Source: an uncultured bacterium (GTDB lineage: Bacteria > Actinomycetota > Coriobacteriia > Coriobacteriales > Coriobacteriaceae). From it: DNA of 31,704 nt. The notes under the pieces were generated by a model that did not search any database, was not told the DNA's origin, and worked only from the letters and a program-made list of their open reading frames with translations. Positions 1 through 8,016 of this stretch are shown in pieces. The first letter of the stretch is position 1; each line of letters opens with the position of its first letter. Location of the stretch: the NCBI GenBank assembly GCA_905216045.1, contig CAJMSL010000007.1, positions 1 to 31,704 of the forward strand, read 5' to 3'. The position numbers were made by a program, and so were the translations under genes.

Positions 1-120
1 AAGTTTCCTGCTCTACAGTCCTGCGCAAGACGAAGGCCACATTAAGTGGCCTTCTTTGCGTGCGGAACTCGCGATGAACTTCGTGCCCCGCCGTCCGGGA
101 GGACGCCTCTTTATTGATGG
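1..120. repeat. Left copy of a ~130-bp palindromic module, cut by the window edge
   Basis: This stretch aligns, as reverse complement, with 5341-5460 over about 120 bases at roughly 80% identity by eye. Shared blocks include CAGTCCTGCGCAAGAC and GCGTGCGGAACTCGCGATGA. It contains a 9-bp hairpin at 32-54 (GAAGGCCAC, loop ATTAA, GTGGCCTTC) followed by TTTG. The outer arm of the module matches bases ~88-112; the other arm would lie left of the window. No gene is seen in 1-735: the open frames here run through repeats. Confidence 0.75.
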
Positions 121-146
121 GAGGCCTGATAGGTCGATGGTTCCGT

Positions 147-612
147 GCCCGGATGCGTCCAAAGTGGGACGGGCTTTCCGGATGGGCAGGCTTTCGAAAA
201 ATGCGTCCCGGAATTTGCCTTTGGAATGGGACGTAGTTTCCCGTTGAGGTGCTTTGCGGAAAGTGCATCCCACTCTGGGCGGTCGAAGTGGGACACACTT
301 TCCCAAAGGCGCTCCAACGGGAAATTGCGTCCCATTATTCGGTCAAGAAACGGGATGCATTTTCCCAATGAGAGCAAAACCGGAAAATGCATCCCACAAT
401 CAGCCCTCAAAGTGGGACGCCGTTTCCCAATGAGGCTCAAGCGGAAAATGCATCCCGGAATTTGCGCTCAAAGTGGGATGCGGTTTCCGGTTGAGGGTCT
501 AAGGGGAAAATGCGTCCCAGAATCGACGCTTGAAATGGGATGCAGTTTCCCGATGAGGCACTCGACGGAAAATACATCCCAGAAATGGCCTTTGAGCTGG
601 GATAAGATTTCC
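147..612. repeat. 62-bp palindromic tandem repeat array 1 (8 units)
   Basis: TGGGA starts recur at 165, 227, 289, 351, 413, 474, 536 and 598, a period of 61-62 bp. Each unit has a 15-nt arm close to TGGGATGCNNTTTCC, a 15-17-nt spacer (often CAATGAGNCTCAANC), the reverse-complement arm GGAAANTGCATCCCA, and a second spacer of similar length (often GAATNNGCNCTCAAAG). A degenerate half unit sits at ~147-160. Arms are well conserved and spacers less so. Each arm can pair with either neighbour across a similar loop, so two alternative hairpin registers are possible. Because 62 is not a multiple of 3, the frame rotates every unit; coding is unlikely. Confidence 0.9.
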
Positions 613-631
613 GCGGCATCTCGGATTCTCA

Positions 632-709
632 AAAATGAGACACGCCGTTGGCGAAAATGAGACACGTGATATCGGGCATCGGATGTATCATTTGCAAAAA
701 TGAGTCCAC
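632..709 (+). promoter_or_regulatory. Direct repeats upstream of the surface protein gene
   Basis: AAAATGAGACACG occurs at 632-644 and 654-666, and a degenerate copy (AAAATGAGTCCAC) at 697-709. The offsets are 22 and 43 bases, close to two and four helical turns. They lie between array 1 and the start codon at 736, where a promoter and operator would be expected. The apparent ATG at 700 falls inside the third copy. The regulator is unknown. The motif could instead be a remnant of an insertion-element end. Confidence 0.45.
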
Positions 710-735
710 TCCACTCGAATAAAGCGAGGTCCCTC

Positions 736-3700
736 ATGTACGTTCCACACCCCCGTATCCGTAGGCTGTCGAAAATCCCGCTTGTTGGGACGGCGGCGCT
801 TGCTGCGTTGATCGCCACGAGCGTCGCCTGCTTCACGGCCACGCCCCAGGTTGCCCAGGCGGCAGACGCGCCCGCAATCACCGATATGACCGAGCAGGAT
901 TATCAAGCCCTGGGTCTGGGCACGAGCGAGGACATTCCGGCCGATACCGTTGGCCCCTATTCCACTGATACCCCCACGACGTTTGCCACGCGCAGCGAGG
1001 TCTATATGGCAGCTAACGGTAGCCATGGCAATCGCTACACTCTGCGCGACAAGCTCGAGAACGTCGAGCGCGGTGACATTGGCGGCAGCAGCAAACTCAC
1101 CGATGGCTATGGAAGTGTGTGGGGCGCCGCAAAGTTCTGGCAAAACGTCAACAACTTCGATACGAACAGCGATCTCTACAAGCATAGCGACTACGGTGGC
1201 GGCACCTGGTCGTACCTAAGCAACAATGAGTCCTCAACAGTACTCGCCAACGACAACAACGGTTTCTCGGGCATTCACGCCACGAGTGTTGAGTTCTGCA
1301 GCGACGCCAGCACGGGCAAAAAGAGCCGCGTTGCCGAGCTCCGTGCCTACGGCGACAGTTCCTCCATGACGATTGACGGCAAGTCATACGCCGGAAAGGT
1401 TGAGCTGGTCCTCTACTCGTTTAGCAACGGGCGTACGCGCACTCTCGACACACACCTGCCGGTGACGGTCAACACTAATATGATGTACGAAGGCCGTTTT
1501 AAGTACCTGGATGCCGGTTACCTGCAAGAGCACGACGCCGTCTTTGATGTCGAGGCGGGCGATGTCGATGGCGACGGCGTCGACGAGCTTTTTGTCTACG
1601 CGGGCTGCTATGTCGACGAGAACGGCGTGCGCAAGGCTGTAGTCGACATGTATGACTTGGAGGGCGGCAACTGGAAGCAAAGCGTCGTCAAGATCGATGC
1701 CGGTAACGCCGCGGACTACACCACGCACAACAAGGGCGGGAACGACTCCTGGACGCAGCTTCAGTCAGCTTCTGTCGTTTCGCTAGCGGCCGGCGACCTC
1801 GATCGCGATTTTTGCGATGACCTCGCCATCGTGGTCTCGGCACCCTACGGCAAGAAGAATATTGATAAGTCGACGCATTGCGAGCTGTTTTCGTGGGATG
1901 CATCCAAGGGTGCGCTCGTCCATGTCGATGCTCTGGGCGACGCGGGCGCAATCTCCCTCTCCGCGAACGGCAAGACCATGGTCGCTGCGAATGCGACGTT
2001 CGGCACGTTTGCCGCCTACGATGAAGAAGGAAAGAAGACGGGTGAAACCGTCACGGGCCTTATTCTTGCGGGCTATGACTGGCAACGCAGCGCTTTTGAT
2101 TACGGCGCTTCTGACGGCAGCAAGGGGCTGTACGGCGCGCTGTACCGCTACGCGTATTTTGACTCGGAGTCTGGCGAGTTCAAGCTTTCCGATTGTAAGG
2201 AATACAGAGACGGGCTCCTCGCCTCCTATGGGCTGATGCATGTGCCCAACAGCGCATGGAAGGATAGCGCTCAGGATAAGCGCTATCCGTGCACCTTGGC
2301 GCCTATTGCCCTTGCCACTGCCAACCTTGACGGCCTGTCCGAGCAGCTGGCGGTTGACGAGGTGCTCGTGGGCGGCGATGTGTTCCGCGACTTTGCCTGC
2401 AACACGGCACAGAGCGGGGCTCAGGGCTTGGGGTCCATGGTCGGAACCATGAGCATGAGCGGTCAGCAATACAACAGCAGCAACAAGCATGACCACAAGG
2501 GTATAGAACAGGTGTGGATCAGCGACGTCAAGGCGGGCAGCGTCTCGGGTTCGGACCGCTATAACGAGAGCTTTATCGCCGTGGTGGGCAAGCACCGCGA
2601 CGAGGACCTGCGCAAGAACGATGACTACTATTGGATGACCGCCTCGCATTTTTCGCTCGACGAGAACGGAAAGGTGCGCCGCGGCGAGGAGCAGGTGATT
2701 AGCGAGAGCAACCGTCGCGGCACTACCTACGGCACATTTATCTCGCTCGCGCTGCCCGATGTCGACAACGACAGCGTCAAGATCACGTACAAGGACCGCT
2801 ACAAGGTCTATACCAACCCGCGCGTGCTTGCCGTGCTGCAGGATGCGCCCTATGTTGAGGATCTGGAGCAGGCATACGGCTATCTGGTGTTGGGCGGCAC
2901 GTCATACGGAGAGGAAAAGGGCACGGGGACATCCCAGGGCTATACCATTGGCGCCGAGTTGGGCGTTGCCGTCGAGGTGCAGACCGGTCCGCCCCTGGTC
3001 GCGATGAATGCTTCAGTCGATTTTGCCGCCGAGGGATGCTATGACTACCGGAGCGAGCGCACGGTCAGCGCAAGCGTAAGCTATGAGTCGCATGCCGGCG
3101 AGGGTGACAAGGCCGTGCTCTACACGATTCCGATGGTCTATTACGAGTATGAGATCGAAAATGAGGAAACTGGTGGCAAGGGCGTGATGGCGGCGCCCGT
3201 GTCGCTCGGCGCGCAGACCTCGGTCGTTAATGTCGAGGCCTATGACCGCATTGCCAAACAGCACAATATGACGCCGCTCAGCTACTTTTTGACCAACCGG
3301 TCGGGAGAACCCGGAACCTATCAAACGACGCTCAACGGCGAGACTCCCGTTGGGGATTCCTTTGGCCTGGGCAAGCCTGGCGTAACGCGCGCCTACACGC
3401 ACGATGGGTTTAACGGCGCCGCCGCGCAGTCGGGGGCGAGCATTGAGCAGACCATCGAAGTCGAGGAGGGCAAGGAGCAGGAGCTCGAGCTCGGCTTGAC
3501 GCTGAACGGCAGCGTTGTCATGGGCGCGAAGCTCGCAAAGCACGAGTTGTTTGGCGGCCTGTGCTTTGGTGCCAACGCCGGCTTTACTACGGGTAACTCC
3601 TCGAGTGAAGCGACCGAATACGGCGGCACCGTCGACAACCTGCCCGAGGCCGCGCAGGGCAAGTACGGTTTTGTGTGGCGTCTGGGCGTCAACGCGGTGG

Positions 3701-4824
3701 ATGTCGACAAGTTCGAGGCAGACTCGGGCGACAAGCTCGGCACCAAGGACACCGACCAGTTCTGGATCGTGGGCTATGACGTTAAGGACGTCGAGATGCC
3801 CGACGCGCCGGCCGTGACGGGCTTTACGGCAAACGCCGTCGATTCGACCAGCGTTACGTTTAGCTGGGACGATGTACTCGCAAACAAGAGTGGCTTTAGC
3901 TACGGCGTGGGCATGCTGCAGAGCAATGCGGCGGATGCGGTCGTCAATAGCTGGAAGATTGCCGACAACACGCAGACCTCGCTCAAGTGGGATGGGCTGC
4001 AGCCCAATACGGAGTATCGATTCGCCATCGCCGCCGTTAAGAATGGATCCACGACCGAAACAGGTATTCGCTCGGCAATCATCACGGTCAAGACCATGCC
4101 CGATGGCATGGCGATGACCGTGAGCGGACCTGCGGCGGATGCTGCGGAGGGGTCGGATCTTGGATACGACTCTTCGGTTGAGCGCGCGGCGGGAAGCCAC
4201 CTGACGCTCTCGGCGATTGGCCATGTGAAGCAACTCGGTGCCGACGATAGCGAAACAGGGCTGGCACCGACCTATATGTGGTACCGCAAGGGCCGCGGCG
4301 AGACGGAGTTTAAGCTCGTGGGTGCCGATGGCAACCTCGCGGCTGGAACGGCCTCAAAGCTCGAGATTGACCTGACCGCAGACGATGACGGTGCGCAGTA
4401 TTACTGCCACGTGGGATACAACGACGTGGGCCTCGACACCGGCACGACGCTCGTGAATATCGAGGCCGAGGAGACGGCGCCCACAACGGTGAACGCCACC
4501 CCGATCCGCACGCGCCGCCTGTTCTCACAGGCAAGTGCGGGCGCCAAGAAGTTCCTGGACCATACGCTGGTAAACACCGCCGGCCCAACCGATTCCGAAG
4601 GCTCAAAGGACCCCGAGACTCCTGAGACCCCGACGAACCCGGACAAGCCCAAGTCCGACAACGGAGCTAAGACCGACACCAAGGTCAAGACTACGACCAC
4701 AGCGAAGAACCTCGCAAACACCGGCGACCAAACATTCGCCCTAGTCGCCACCGCAGCAGCAGCGGGAGCAACGCTCGTAGTGATAGCCCTCATCATGCTG
4801 ATCAAGCGCCGCAAGACCCACTAG
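736..4824 (+). CDS. Large LANTG-anchored surface protein with FG-GAP-like, Fn3 and Ig-like regions
   Basis: Predicted secreted, cell-wall-anchored protein of 1362 aa. ATG 736 is preferred over ATG 700 because GCGAGGT lies just upstream and the product then begins with a clean signal peptide: basic PRIRRLSK, a hydrophobic stretch, and likely cleavage after QVAQA. Around residues 270-370 are Asp-rich FG-GAP/VCBS-like motifs (GDVDGDGVDELF, GDLDRDFCDDLA), as in calcium-binding propeller proteins. A fibronectin type III-like domain covers ~1020-1120 and an Ig-like region (YMWYRKG, AQYYCHVGY) ~1125-1245. A Pro/Thr/Lys-rich spacer (ETPETPTNPDKP) precedes the sorting signal: LANTG at ~1326, a hydrophobic segment, and the tail KRRKTH. 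LANTG is a variant of the LPXTG sortase motif. The ~650-residue middle is not recognised. An adhesin or polymer-binding role is inference. The gene stands alone, between two repeat arrays. Confidence 0.9.
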   Translation: MYVPHPRIRRLSKIPLVGTAALAALIATSVACFTATPQVAQAADAPAITDMTEQDYQALGLGTSEDIPADTVGPYSTDTPTTFATRSEVYMAANGSHGNRYTLRDKLENVERGDIGGSSKLTDGYGSVWGAAKFWQNVNNFDTNSDLYKHSDYGGGTWSYLSNNESSTVLANDNNGFSGIHATSVEFCSDASTGKKSRVAELRAYGDSSSMTIDGKSYAGKVELVLYSFSNGRTRTLDTHLPVTVNTNMMYEGRFKYLDAGYLQEHDAVFDVEAGDVDGDGVDELFVYAGCYVDENGVRKAVVDMYDLEGGNWKQSVVKIDAGNAADYTTHNKGGNDSWTQLQSASVVSLAAGDLDRDFCDDLAIVVSAPYGKKNIDKSTHCELFSWDASKGALVHVDALGDAGAISLSANGKTMVAANATFGTFAAYDEEGKKTGETVTGLILAGYDWQRSAFDYGASDGSKGLYGALYRYAYFDSESGEFKLSDCKEYRDGLLASYGLMHVPNSAWKDSAQDKRYPCTLAPIALATANLDGLSEQLAVDEVLVGGDVFRDFACNTAQSGAQGLGSMVGTMSMSGQQYNSSNKHDHKGIEQVWISDVKAGSVSGSDRYNESFIAVVGKHRDEDLRKNDDYYWMTASHFSLDENGKVRRGEEQVISESNRRGTTYGTFISLALPDVDNDSVKITYKDRYKVYTNPRVLAVLQDAPYVEDLEQAYGYLVLGGTSYGEEKGTGTSQGYTIGAELGVAVEVQTGPPLVAMNASVDFAAEGCYDYRSERTVSASVSYESHAGEGDKAVLYTIPMVYYEYEIENEETGGKGVMAAPVSLGAQTSVVNVEAYDRIAKQHNMTPLSYFLTNRSGEPGTYQTTLNGETPVGDSFGLGKPGVTRAYTHDGFNGAAAQSGASIEQTIEVEEGKEQELELGLTLNGSVVMGAKLAKHELFGGLCFGANAGFTTGNSSSEATEYGGTVDNLPEAAQGKYGFVWRLGVNAVDVDKFEADSGDKLGTKDTDQFWIVGYDVKDVEMPDAPAVTGFTANAVDSTSVTFSWDDVLANKSGFSYGVGMLQSNAADAVVNSWKIADNTQTSLKWDGLQPNTEYRFAIAAVKNGSTTETGIRSAIITVKTMPDGMAMTVSGPAADAAEGSDLGYDSSVERAAGSHLTLSAIGHVKQLGADDSETGLAPTYMWYRKGRGETEFKLVGADGNLAAGTASKLEIDLTADDDGAQYYCHVGYNDVGLDTGTTLVNIEAEETAPTTVNATPIRTRRLFSQASAGAKKFLDHTLVNTAGPTDSEGSKDPETPETPTNPDKPKSDNGAKTDTKVKTTTTAKNLANTGDQTFALVATAAAAGATLVVIALIMLIKRRKTH

Positions 4825-4851
4825 TAGCCAGTCGAACATATCGACAACCCA

Positions 4852-4889
4852 AAAACCCGGGTAGCCAAAAAACAGGCCACCCGGGTTTT
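4852..4889 (+). terminator. Rho-independent terminator of the surface protein gene
   Basis: AAAACCCGGGTAGCC (4852-4866) pairs with GGCCACCCGGGTTTT (4875-4889), 14 of 15 positions, with an 8-nt loop. The right arm ends in TTTT, 28 bases after the stop codon. The A-run on the left would let it act on the other strand too. Confidence 0.85.
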
Positions 4890-4913
4890 CTGTTGAGTGG
4901 AGACTCCGCAAGC

Positions 4914-5266
4914 GGAAACTGCATCCCACAATTAGCGCCCGGAACGGGACACATTTTCCGTCAAGCCCTCATCCGGAAAATCCATCCCAGTTTGAGCGCC
5001 CAGACCGGGACGCACTTTCCCAAAGGGTCCTCAACGGGAAACTGCGTCCCATAATTAGGCCGAGAAATGGGATGAACTTTCCCAATGAGAGCCAACCGGA
5101 AACCACGTCCCAGAATCAGCCCCCAAAGTGGGACGCACTTTCCCAACGAGCCTCAACCGGAAAATACATCCCGGAATCCAGCTGAATAGTGGGACACACT
5201 TTCCCAATCGGGTCCCAAGCGGAAACTGCATCCCATTCCAGACAAGAATTCCGGGACACACTTTCC
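4914..5266. repeat. 62-bp palindromic tandem repeat array 2 (6 units)
   Basis: Same family as the array at 147-612. YGGGA starts are at 4945, 5006, 5068, 5129, 5190 and 5252, spaced 61-62 bp, after a leading half unit (GGAAACTGCATCCCA, 4914-4928). The spacers are in the same orientation as in array 1 (CAATGAGAGCCAACC after the first arm, GAATCAGCCCCCAAAG after the second), so the two arrays are direct copies relative to each other. The array fills most of the gene-free stretch 4825-5502 between the terminator at 4852 and the palindromic module at 5353. Confidence 0.9.
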
Positions 5267-5275
5267 GCAAACAAA

Positions 5276-5298
5276 GAAGGCCACATAACGTGGCCTTC
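5276..5298. repeat. Hairpin GAAGGCCAC / GTGGCCTTC
   Basis: A perfect 9-bp stem with loop ATAAC, directly after array 2. It is the same stem as the hairpin at 32-54 within the left palindromic module, there with loop ATTAA. It could act as a weak terminator in either direction, but there is no clear T-run. Confidence 0.6.
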
Positions 5299-5352
5299 AA
5301 CTTATATATGTTCGGCGATACACCCAAGACAAGCCACGCTCCAACAACAGGG

Positions 5353-5482
5353 CGTCTGTCCGGGCGGAGGCATATAAGGTTCATCGCGAGTTCCGCACGC
5401 AAAGGGGGGCACTTAATGTGGCCTCCGTCTTGCGCAGGACTGTCCGAGCAGGGAACCTTACACACCTCCACCCGGACAGACG
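5353..5482 (-). repeat. Right copy of the palindromic module with 30-bp terminal inverted repeats
   Basis: Arms 5353-5382 and 5453-5482 are inverted repeats matching at 26 of 30 positions. All four differences are transitions that give G-U pairs in the minus-strand transcript, so a full 30-bp stem can form in that RNA but not in the plus-strand RNA. The minus-strand stop of the LTA-synthase-like gene is at 5503, so the stem would lie in its 3' untranslated region and may act as its terminator or stability element. The interior resembles 1-90 inverted. No transposase or clear target duplication is seen. Confidence 0.75.
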
Positions 5483-5502
5483 TTTCAGTTATGAGTGACC
5501 CG

Positions 5503-7803
5503 TTACTTGATCTTGGTCGTACCCGGTGCCAGGTTGGGGTCGGTCTCGTTGGCCTCGGTCTGGAAGTGTTTGGTGTACACGTTCTTGCCGTCGCGGAACA
5601 TCTCGTAGTACTGCATCTTGGCGTAATCCTCGCGCGCCTTGGTTGCGGCAGCGGCGGCGGCGTCGTCACCGGTGACGTTGGAGGAGAGCGCCCAGCGCAG
5701 GCTGGCGTCCTCGTAGCCCACGGAGTTGATGGCGGGCAGCGACTCGCGCAGCGTCATGTGCGCCTTCTGGTAGTCGGAAAGCGGGGCGCCGATCAGCTGC
5801 ATAAGCTGGGTGGACAGGTAGTTGGTGGACAGGTCGTCGACCTCGCTCGTCTGGTCGCAGCCGGCAACGTCGTAGTTGGCCCAGATGATGTAGTCGGTCT
5901 GCCACAGACGTTCCTGGTGCGTGGCATCGTCCTCGCCGGTAAACCACTTGTCGTTGAACTTGGACGGGAAGAACGGCTGGTGGTCGCCCCAGAACACCAC
6001 GACTACCTTACGGTCGAGCTTGCTCAGGGCGTTGAGGAAGTAGCGAAGCGCCTGGTCGGACTGCTCGATGCACGAGACATACTCGTCGACATCGGAGAGC
6101 GTGCCGTCCTCGACGGTCTTGGCATCCAGATCGGTCGTATCGATATTCAGGTGCATCTGCTTATCGACCGGCAGCAGACCCGTATTGTAGCCCGAGTGGT
6201 TCTGCATGGTCACGTCGAAGATAAACTGCGGATCGGCGTTCTGGTCGAGCAGCTCAAGAATCTTGTCGTAGGTAGCCTGGTCGGTCACCATGCCGCGCAA
6301 GGTGTCGGCTCCCTGGAAATCGTTGATGGACAGGAACTGGTCAAAGCCAAAGTCCTTGTAGACGTTCTCGCGGTTCCAGTTGGTTGCGTGATTGGGGTGC
6401 ATAGCCGTGGTGGAATAGCCGAGCGATTTGAACTGCTCTGCCAGGTTCCCGGTCGTTTCCATGTTGTAGATGGTGTAGGGGTACACGCCCGAGCCCAGGT
6501 TGGCCATGGAGTTGCCGGTCATAAACTCAAACTCGGTATTGGCGGTGCCGCCGCCGTAGGCGCTCACGTAGAGCTTGCCGCGGCTGAGGCAGTTGGACAG
6601 GTTTTTAAAGTACTGCGGGCCTTCGTAGCCGGCGCGCATGTTCTGGTAGATCGAAAGGTCTGAGAAGGTCTCGTTCATGATGGCGATGACCGTGGGCTTC
6701 TCGCTATCGAACTGCTCCTTTGCGGCGGCGCGCTCGTCGCTCTTGGCCGCGTCGGACTTGTCGTAGGCCTTGGCGTACTTTTTGAGCGTGGCCTTGGCAT
6801 CGTCGACGGAGTAGTCGGCGGGTTTGGGCGGCTTGATGGACTGCGCCGCACTAATAAAGGCGGGCAGGTAGCCCTCGCGCCAGTAGCTCTCGAGCGGGCG
6901 CCAGGTGTAGACGGTGATGCCGAGGGTGTTGTAGTAGTCGATGAGCGTGACGTGCGCGGTCACGCCGCCCAGGCACAGCACGGCGACGAGCAGATTGGTG
7001 AGCAGCATGCGCTTGGCGTTGGCGGCGCCCTTCTGGCGATGCGGCGCGACCAGGCCGGCGTACTCGCACAGCAGCATGGCGATGGCGGTAAAGCCCATGG
7101 ACAGCACGCAGAACAGCGAGATCGAGAAGGTGTAGCCGGTGCCGGCGACCGCGGCGGCAGTGGAGATGGCCGAAAGGTCACCCGGCTGGATGGGCATGGA
7201 TTTAAACGTGATGACGAAGAACTCGGCAATGCCCAGGACAAAGAGGGCAAAGGCCAGGACCGCGGGAGCTGCGCCGTGGCGCTGGAACAGGAAGAACAGG
7301 CCGACCATGAGCGTGGTGATGATGGCCCACTCGAGCAGGATGCACAGGGGGTAGACCCAGGTAAAGTCGTGGTTGGACGAGACCTCCATGCCCAGCAGCG
7401 CAAAGACGCCGGCGAGCAGCAGGCACAAGACGGCGGCGACGAGCGGTTTGCCCACAAAGGCGCCGCGCAGGCGGGCGAGCTTGCCGGTGGGAGCGGGGGC
7501 GTCGGGCGCGGCGAACGCAAAGACGCGCGGGGCGATGCGGTCGCGGGCGATGCTGGCCCAAGCGCAGCTGGTGAGGATGGCATTGGTCAGGATGAGCATC
7601 ACAAAGGCGAGCGGCTCGTTTTGCGCGACGAGGCCAATAGCGCCCCAGACGGTCAAAAAGAGCTGGAACAGGCCTAAGGCGACGCTCCAGGCGAAGGCGC
7701 CCTTGGTGACGGTGCCCGACTGAGCGCGAATGGCCTTGGCCTCGCGCAAGACAAGGTAGACGGTCGCCGCAAGACCGACGAGCGAGATGGCGGCAGCGAA
7801 CAT
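5503..7803 (-). CDS. LTA-synthase-family membrane sulfatase (phosphoglycerol-transferase-like)
   Basis: Membrane enzyme of 766 aa related to lipoteichoic acid synthase, which transfers glycerol phosphate from phosphatidylglycerol outside the membrane. About eight or nine hydrophobic segments fill residues ~1-300; an extracellular sulfatase-type domain follows. Expected metal and catalytic residues are visible: E378 in IMNETFSDL, T420 in GGGTANTEF (nucleophile position), and D607-H608 in FWGDHQPFF. The ATG at 7803 is chosen because GTGAGGAG precedes it by 7 bases; a GTG at 7818 would overlap that Shine-Dalgarno. Family LtaS proteins are ~650 aa with five membrane segments, so this one is longer at the N-terminus. 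The real substrate (LTA or another phosphoglycerol-decorated glycan) cannot be told from sequence. It is transcribed alone, divergent from the nitroreductase gene. Confidence 0.88.
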   Translation of the reverse strand: MFAAAISLVGLAATVYLVLREAKAIRAQSGTVTKGAFAWSVALGLFQLFLTVWGAIGLVAQNEPLAFVMLILTNAILTSCAWASIARDRIAPRVFAFAAPDAPAPTGKLARLRGAFVGKPLVAAVLCLLLAGVFALLGMEVSSNHDFTWVYPLCILLEWAIITTLMVGLFFLFQRHGAAPAVLAFALFVLGIAEFFVITFKSMPIQPGDLSAISTAAAVAGTGYTFSISLFCVLSMGFTAIAMLLCEYAGLVAPHRQKGAANAKRMLLTNLLVAVLCLGGVTAHVTLIDYYNTLGITVYTWRPLESYWREGYLPAFISAAQSIKPPKPADYSVDDAKATLKKYAKAYDKSDAAKSDERAAAKEQFDSEKPTVIAIMNETFSDLSIYQNMRAGYEGPQYFKNLSNCLSRGKLYVSAYGGGTANTEFEFMTGNSMANLGSGVYPYTIYNMETTGNLAEQFKSLGYSTTAMHPNHATNWNRENVYKDFGFDQFLSINDFQGADTLRGMVTDQATYDKILELLDQNADPQFIFDVTMQNHSGYNTGLLPVDKQMHLNIDTTDLDAKTVEDGTLSDVDEYVSCIEQSDQALRYFLNALSKLDRKVVVVFWGDHQPFFPSKFNDKWFTGEDDATHQERLWQTDYIIWANYDVAGCDQTSEVDDLSTNYLSTQLMQLIGAPLSDYQKAHMTLRESLPAINSVGYEDASLRWALSSNVTGDDAAAAAATKAREDYAKMQYYEMFRDGKNVYTKHFQTEANETDPNLAPGTTKIK

Positions 7804-8016
7804 GCTGAGACTCCTCACAAACTAAAACCTACGAAAGCGGGGGTTTACCCGATTGTTACCAAGATATGCGCTGCATTTGCGGGCTGCGCACAACAACCAG
7901 CCATATTAACGCGCACGTGTGGCGGTGTGGCGCAATGTAGTGGCGACCTGCGCGATAATGGACGGGAATTACACGGAAACGTAAAGGCTTCTTAAAGAAT
8001 TGGCGAGGGTAGGGCG

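Noticed and set aside
147..612. CRISPR array
   Set aside because: Spacers are short, similar to each other and not unique, the repeated arms are inverted within each unit, and no cas gene is present.
145..660. Open frames running through the 62-bp arrays (also near 111-440, 5128-6663, 26801-27181)
   Set aside because: Their repeated peptide pattern arises from the DNA repeat. The period is not a multiple of 3, so the frame changes each unit, and no ribosome site or family similarity is seen.
5353..5482. Complete insertion sequence
   Set aside because: The inverted ends enclose only ~70 bases and no transposase reading frame; no target duplication is visible.
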